Part shown: in pieces, positions 4,297 through 6,826 of the stretch
Position numbering within the stretch: the first letter of the stretch is position 1
Layout of the letters: every line of letters starts with the position of its first letter
The notes under the pieces: model-generated
What the model was told of the DNA's origin: nothing
The model's input: only the letters and a program-made list of their open reading frames with translations
Database searches by the model: none
Program-made: the position numbers and the translations under genes
NCBI GenBank assembly: GCA_018896765.1
Contig: JAHILZ010000089.1
Span: 1 to 6,826, forward strand
DNA from: Patescibacteria group bacterium
GTDB lineage: Bacteria; Patescibacteriota; Minisyncoccia; JAHIHE01
DNA: 6,826 nucleotides
Reading direction: 5' to 3'

Positions 4297-5328
4297 ATGT
4301 TTTTAAGAAAAGTCTTATTAGTAATTGCATTTTTTTTGCTTACGGTAATCACAGCAATCGTTGGCGCGTATTTTTATGTCGAAAGCCAAATTAAAAAGCC
4401 CGTTGAGGAAGTAGGTTTTTACAGGAGTTTTGTAATTTCTTCCGGCGAAAGCGCGAAGCAAATCGGCGAGAATTTAGCCAAGGAAGGCCTTATCGGCGAT
4501 TTTTTTTATTTTAAATTTTATCTTTGGAAATCTGGGCTAAAAAGTTCGATTAAGGCAGGCGAGTATAATTTGTCTTCCGCCATGAGTATTCCTGAAATTG
4601 TGGATATTTTCTCGAAAGGAAAAATTGTCGAGCAAGACATTGTTGTTTTGATTCCCGAGGGCCTCACCAGCGCGGAAATAGAAGAAATTTTAGCCGGCAA
4701 AGAGCTATTGGAAAAAGGCCAGCTCATAAAAGCCGTCCTGGAAAAAAATTTAAATAGGTATTATAAATATGATTTTTTGCTTGACAAGCCGAAGGATGCG
4801 AATTTGGAAGGATATCTTTTCCCCGATACTTATAATTTTTATAAAAAAACGACTCCGGAGGAAATTCTCGAAAAAATTCTTAATAATTTTGACAAGAAAG
4901 TTGATTTGGAAATGCGAGAGGAAATAGCGCGGCAGGGCAAAACGATTTTTGAAGTCTTGACTCTCGCTTCAATCGTACAGGAAGAGGCGAATGGCGCTGG
5001 CGATATGAAAATTGTCGCGGGAATTTTTCAAAATCGCTTGGATATCGGAAAACCGCTTGAGTCTGACGCGACGATAAATTTTGTTTCCGGCAAAAAAATG
5101 CGCCAGCCGCTTTTTTCCGATTTGGAAATTTCCTCGCCGTATAATACTTATAAGAATATCGGATTGCCTCCGGGACCCATAGATAATCCTGGCATTGATG
5201 CCATGCGAGCCGTAATTTGGCCGGAAAAAAGCTCTTATTTGTATTTTTTGCATACTCCGGATGGAAAAGCCGTTTATGGCAGGACATATGAGGATCATTT
5301 AAGAAATAGGGTAAAATATCTTGATTAA
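4297..5328 (+). CDS. mltG: Endolytic murein transglycosylase MltG (YceG family)
   Basis: 343 residues, normal for MltG, a membrane-bound lytic transglycosylase that cuts nascent glycan strands and so sets their length. Residues 5-27 are a single N-terminal membrane segment, placing the rest outside the membrane. Residues about 44-110 (FVISSGESAKQIGENLAKEG... AGEYNLS) form the LysM-like subdomain typical of the family. The catalytic domain follows: EGYLFPDTY (171-179), then ASIVQEEA (224-231), in which Glu230 aligns with the catalytic Glu218 of E. coli MltG. F.NRL (244-248), SDAT (256-259) and YNTYKNIGLPPGPIDNPG (282-299) are all conserved. The C terminus keeps the YLYFLHTPDGKAVYGRTYEDH family ending (314-334). 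ATG 4297 lies just before the membrane segment. No Shine-Dalgarno motif is visible. With uppS nearby, the locus serves wall synthesis. Confidence 0.95.
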   Translation: MFLRKVLLVIAFFLLTVITAIVGAYFYVESQIKKPVEEVGFYRSFVISSGESAKQIGENLAKEGLIGDFFYFKFYLWKSGLKSSIKAGEYNLSSAMSIPEIVDIFSKGKIVEQDIVVLIPEGLTSAEIEEILAGKELLEKGQLIKAVLEKNLNRYYKYDFLLDKPKDANLEGYLFPDTYNFYKKTTPEEILEKILNNFDKKVDLEMREEIARQGKTIFEVLTLASIVQEEANGAGDMKIVAGIFQNRLDIGKPLESDATINFVSGKKMRQPLFSDLEISSPYNTYKNIGLPPGPIDNPGIDAMRAVIWPEKSSYLYFLHTPDGKAVYGRTYEDHLRNRVKYLD

Positions 5329-5350
5329 AAGCATCGGGAGAATATGCTTT
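5328..5350. terminator. Hairpin immediately after mltG, possible weak terminator
   Basis: AAAGCAT (5328-5334) pairs perfectly with ATGCTTT (5344-5350) around a 9-nt loop and overlaps the last base of the mltG stop codon. Only three T follow from the stem, so as an intrinsic terminator it is weak. It may protect the mRNA 3' end. Confidence 0.35.
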
Positions 5351-5467
5351 GGAATATTGGGATAAAGAGATTTTGGCTTGCTAACCCTGTTAAATCCGGT
5401 AAAGCCGGAATCCCGAGTACGGGATTATTTAACAGAGAGAGTATATTCCAATCCTATATTCCAATCC
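5349..5467. repeat. Composite palindromic element with a three-way-junction core
   Basis: The core at 5387-5435 has an outer 9-bp stem, CTGTTAAAT (5387-5395) with ATTTAACAG (5427-5435). It encloses two hairpins placed end to end: CCGGT AAA GCCGG (5396-5408) and AATCCCG AGTA CGGGATT (5409-5426). No base is left unpaired at the junction. Outside, TTGGAATAT (5349-5357) can pair with ATATTCCAA at 5443-5451 or 5456-5464, since TATATTCCAATCC is tandemly duplicated (5442-5454 and 5455-5467). The AATCCCG hairpin is a shortened form of the one at 968-999. Confidence 0.85.
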
Positions 5468-5477
5468 TAAGATGAGC

Positions 5478-5536
5478 CCCAAATAAGTAAGTGAATTTTT
5501 AAGGATTTACGTTATTATTTGGCTAAATTATTTGGG
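5478..5536. repeat. 9-bp inverted repeat at the 3' end of the transposase gene
   Basis: CCCAAATAA (5478-5486) is the exact reverse complement of TTATTTGGG (5528-5536), which includes the transposase stop codon. TTATTTGG also occurs at 5515-5522. It may be part of the insertion-sequence end or a terminator for the - strand gene. The 41-nt loop makes a strong terminator unlikely. Confidence 0.45.
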
Positions 5537-6688
5537 ATTTTCAAATTTGGAAAATAATATTTTTTTCTCTTTCATCATTTCCGTGGCGAAATCATTGTCG
5601 CTCTTAGCATACGCTATTTTATCCAAAATTTCAAATGTAAAATTTTCTTTCAAATATTGTTCGGCGTTTTTTAAAGATTTCAGTTTTTCATAAGGCATTA
5701 CCCACTGATTATATTTTTTGAAAATTTTTCCCTTGCCGTCGATTTTATTTTCGGCGAATCCGGACGGCCTGTGATAATTCAAATAAATATTTAAATATTT
5801 TTTATTGAACTCATTAATTATTTTTGCATATTTTTGTTTGATAAAATTTCTGCCGAATATTTTTCTCACAATTGATCCGTTCTTGGATTCCACCAGAGCA
5901 TTATCATTGGAATGCCTTGATCAGGATTTGGTCAATTCAATGCGCAATTTATTCAAAAGCTTCGCCACAATTCCATTGATATATTCGCTGCCATTGTCAG
6001 AATGAAATTCATAAATCATAAAAGGAAATAATTTCAGGGCTTCCTCGATCACAGGACGCAAATATTGCTCGCTGATTTTTTCCACTGTCGCCACCATTTC
6101 AAACTGGGTTATTTTATCCACCAGATTGATATGATAACCCCCTTTTTGACCCATATAATCGCCTTGATACACCGTATCTACCCTTAAATAACCCGGTTTG
6201 CCTTGGGGGTCGGGTTTTCTTCTTAAACCGATATTAATTTGCGTGGCATTGGTTTTTCTAAAAATCATGGCGCCGGAGGATTGATACTGTCGATTATGAT
6301 TTCTTAAATTGTAAAGATGAGAAATTGAAATTCGAGAAATATTTTGATAATTTGTTTTCTTAAAAATTTCAAATTCCCTTTTCATTATTTCCTTCGTGGC
6401 TTGCCCGCTCAGGCAATTATGGGCGATATCTGTTTCAACCAAGCGAGCAATGTCTTGTGCGGAATAAACCAAGTGAAATTTATTTTTCTTCCTCGCCGGA
6501 TTAAAAAACAGCAAACCTTGTTTCCATTTTTTGATCAATTTTTTCAACTGAGATTTGGAGTATTTTGTTAAAAATTTTAGATATTTTTTTACCAAGATTT
6601 TTTCTTTTTTTGTTAATTTTTTATATCTTGTTTTCAAAAGAACAATTTTGATAAATTCATATTTGCCTTTCGCTGAAATTATTTCCAT
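5528..6688 (-). pseudogene. DDE (rve-type) transposase interrupted by an in-frame TGA
   Basis: The whole frame is 386 codons plus stop from ATG 6688 (a TTG at 6694 is two codons earlier). Residues about 1-70 are basic and helical, probably DNA-binding. The integrase core follows: LRVDTVYQGD with Asp171, EFHSDNGSEYING with Asp231, and NDNALVESKNG with Glu267, then INEF...YLNIYLNYHRPSG and a helical tail. A TGA at 5923-5921 interrupts the reading between the second Asp and the Glu. The frame itself is not shifted, and counting TGA as one residue gives exactly D-35-E. Read normally, the gene yields a 255-residue protein without the catalytic Glu, plus a possible downstream piece from GTG 5893. 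It is probably a recent nonsense mutant. Readthrough cannot be excluded. The architecture resembles IS481/IS3-type integrases; the exact IS family is not certain. Confidence 0.85.
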
Positions 6689-6747
6689 TTCCAAATTTTG
6701 ACTGCTTATAATGTACCCGTATACTGGACAGTTGTATTTGGTGGATA

Positions 6748-6756
6748 TGGTATAAT
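6748..6756 (+). promoter_or_regulatory. Extended -10 promoter for OrfA, near-leaderless
   Basis: TGGTATAAT is a perfect extended -10 element (TGnTATAAT). The likely transcription start about 7 nt downstream (near 6763) is only about 2 nt from the ATG at 6765, so the mRNA would have almost no leader, matching the lack of a ribosome binding site. No good -35 is at the right distance. TGGACA at 6725-6730 is 20 bp away, and extended -10 promoters often do without one. Confidence 0.65.
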
Positions 6757-6764
6757 AAAATCAT

Positions 6765-6826
6765 ATGAAAAAACAAACACCAAAACAGAAAGCATCAATT
6801 GTTTTAGCCGCCTTGCGAGGCGAAAA
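6765..6826 (+). CDS. IS3-family transposase OrfA, N-terminal part (cut by window end)
   Basis: The first 20 codons read MKKQTPKQKASIVLAALRGE and the frame is open at the window end. This is the start of the helix-turn-helix of IS3-family OrfA proteins (KxxIVLAALRGEKT type, Pfam HTH_Tnp_1), the DNA-binding subunit that is normally joined to the DDE subunit OrfB by programmed frameshifting. The rest, and OrfB, should lie to the right. The call depends on a short N-terminal match together with the IS3-like end and the promoter position. Confidence 0.7.
   Translation, partial: MKKQTPKQKASIVLAALRGE

Larger units (their letters stand above)
6712..6826 (+). mobile_element. Left part of an IS3-family insertion sequence (continues beyond window)
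   Basis: The sequence from 6712 begins TGTACCCGTATACTGGACAG. TG at the tip, TACCC and TGGACA are features also seen in the terminal inverted repeat of IS3 itself. A promoter and the start of OrfA follow within 53 bp, the layout of an IS3 left end. Only this end is in the window, so the matching right repeat and target duplication cannot be checked. The tip could instead be at 6725 (TGGACA). The element abuts the start of the - strand transposase gene, which suggests insertion into or beside the older element. Confidence 0.55.

Noticed and set aside
4880..5298. Open frames on the - strand opposite mltG, uppS and pcm
   Set aside because: They are mirror frames of clearly recognised + strand genes and have no motifs of their own.
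5921..5923. TGA read as Gly or Trp (alternative genetic code)
   Set aside because: UppS, Pcm, MltG, L33 and the other proteins contain no in-frame TGA while using many GGN Gly codons, and the tRNA-Trp has a CCA anticodon. A reassigned code would scatter TGA through these genes.
5894..5923. A frameshift splitting the transposase
   Set aside because: The two halves are in the same frame; 27 nt separate the TGA from the downstream GTG, and the reading through TGA restores the conserved active-site spacing. It is a nonsense codon, not a shift.

Overview
The window is AT-rich with short intergenic gaps. Every gene up to about 5.33 kb lies on the + strand. It looks like bacterial DNA from a small-genome lineage, most likely Candidate Phyla Radiation (Patescibacteria, Parcubacteria-like). 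That placement is inference. It rests on bacterial L33, MltG and UppS genes of a divergent type, small unrecognised membrane proteins, no Shine-Dalgarno motif in front of any gene, and intergenic gaps filled with AT-rich self-complementary repeats. No rRNA or other phylogenetic marker is present to prove it. The standard code is used: all main genes encode Gly with GGN, and the only Trp tRNA reads UGG.

Layout. Positions 1-112 are 16 perfect copies of a 7-bp repeat, which end 4 nt before a gene for a membrane-anchored TPR protein (117-824). A tRNA cluster follows: Thr(UGU), Tyr(GUA) and Thr(GGU), preceded by a broken 5' tRNA fragment. Next come a single-pass membrane protein of unknown function (1528-2085), a 51-residue ribosomal protein L33 gene (2286-2441) and tRNA-Trp (2480-2553). 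This recalls the tRNA-Thr/Tyr/Thr ... rpmG-tRNA-Trp-secE-nusG neighbourhood of many bacteria, but here tRNA-Trp is followed by uppS rather than secE.

From 2613 to 5328 there are three enzyme genes: an undecaprenyl-diphosphate-synthase-like cis-prenyltransferase (lipid carrier for the cell wall), a protein-L-isoaspartate methyltransferase (protein repair) and an MltG-type lytic transglycosylase (ends glycan strand growth). UppS and MltG both serve peptidoglycan assembly. Pcm lies between them without an obvious functional link. Gaps of about 160-170 bp filled with inverted repeats separate these genes, so a single operon is not certain.

The right end is mobile DNA. A DDE transposase gene on the - strand (6688-5528) carries one in-frame TGA between its second catalytic Asp and its Glu. 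An IS3-family element begins right behind it: a left-end-like sequence, an extended -10 promoter and the first 20 codons of OrfA, cut by the window edge.

The most unusual content is the noncoding DNA. Almost every gap holds a long imperfect inverted repeat whose arms are built from short AT-rich tandem words. Three of the elements also carry a GC-rich palindrome at or near the centre. One, at 5387-5435, folds without a single unpaired junction base into a three-way junction.
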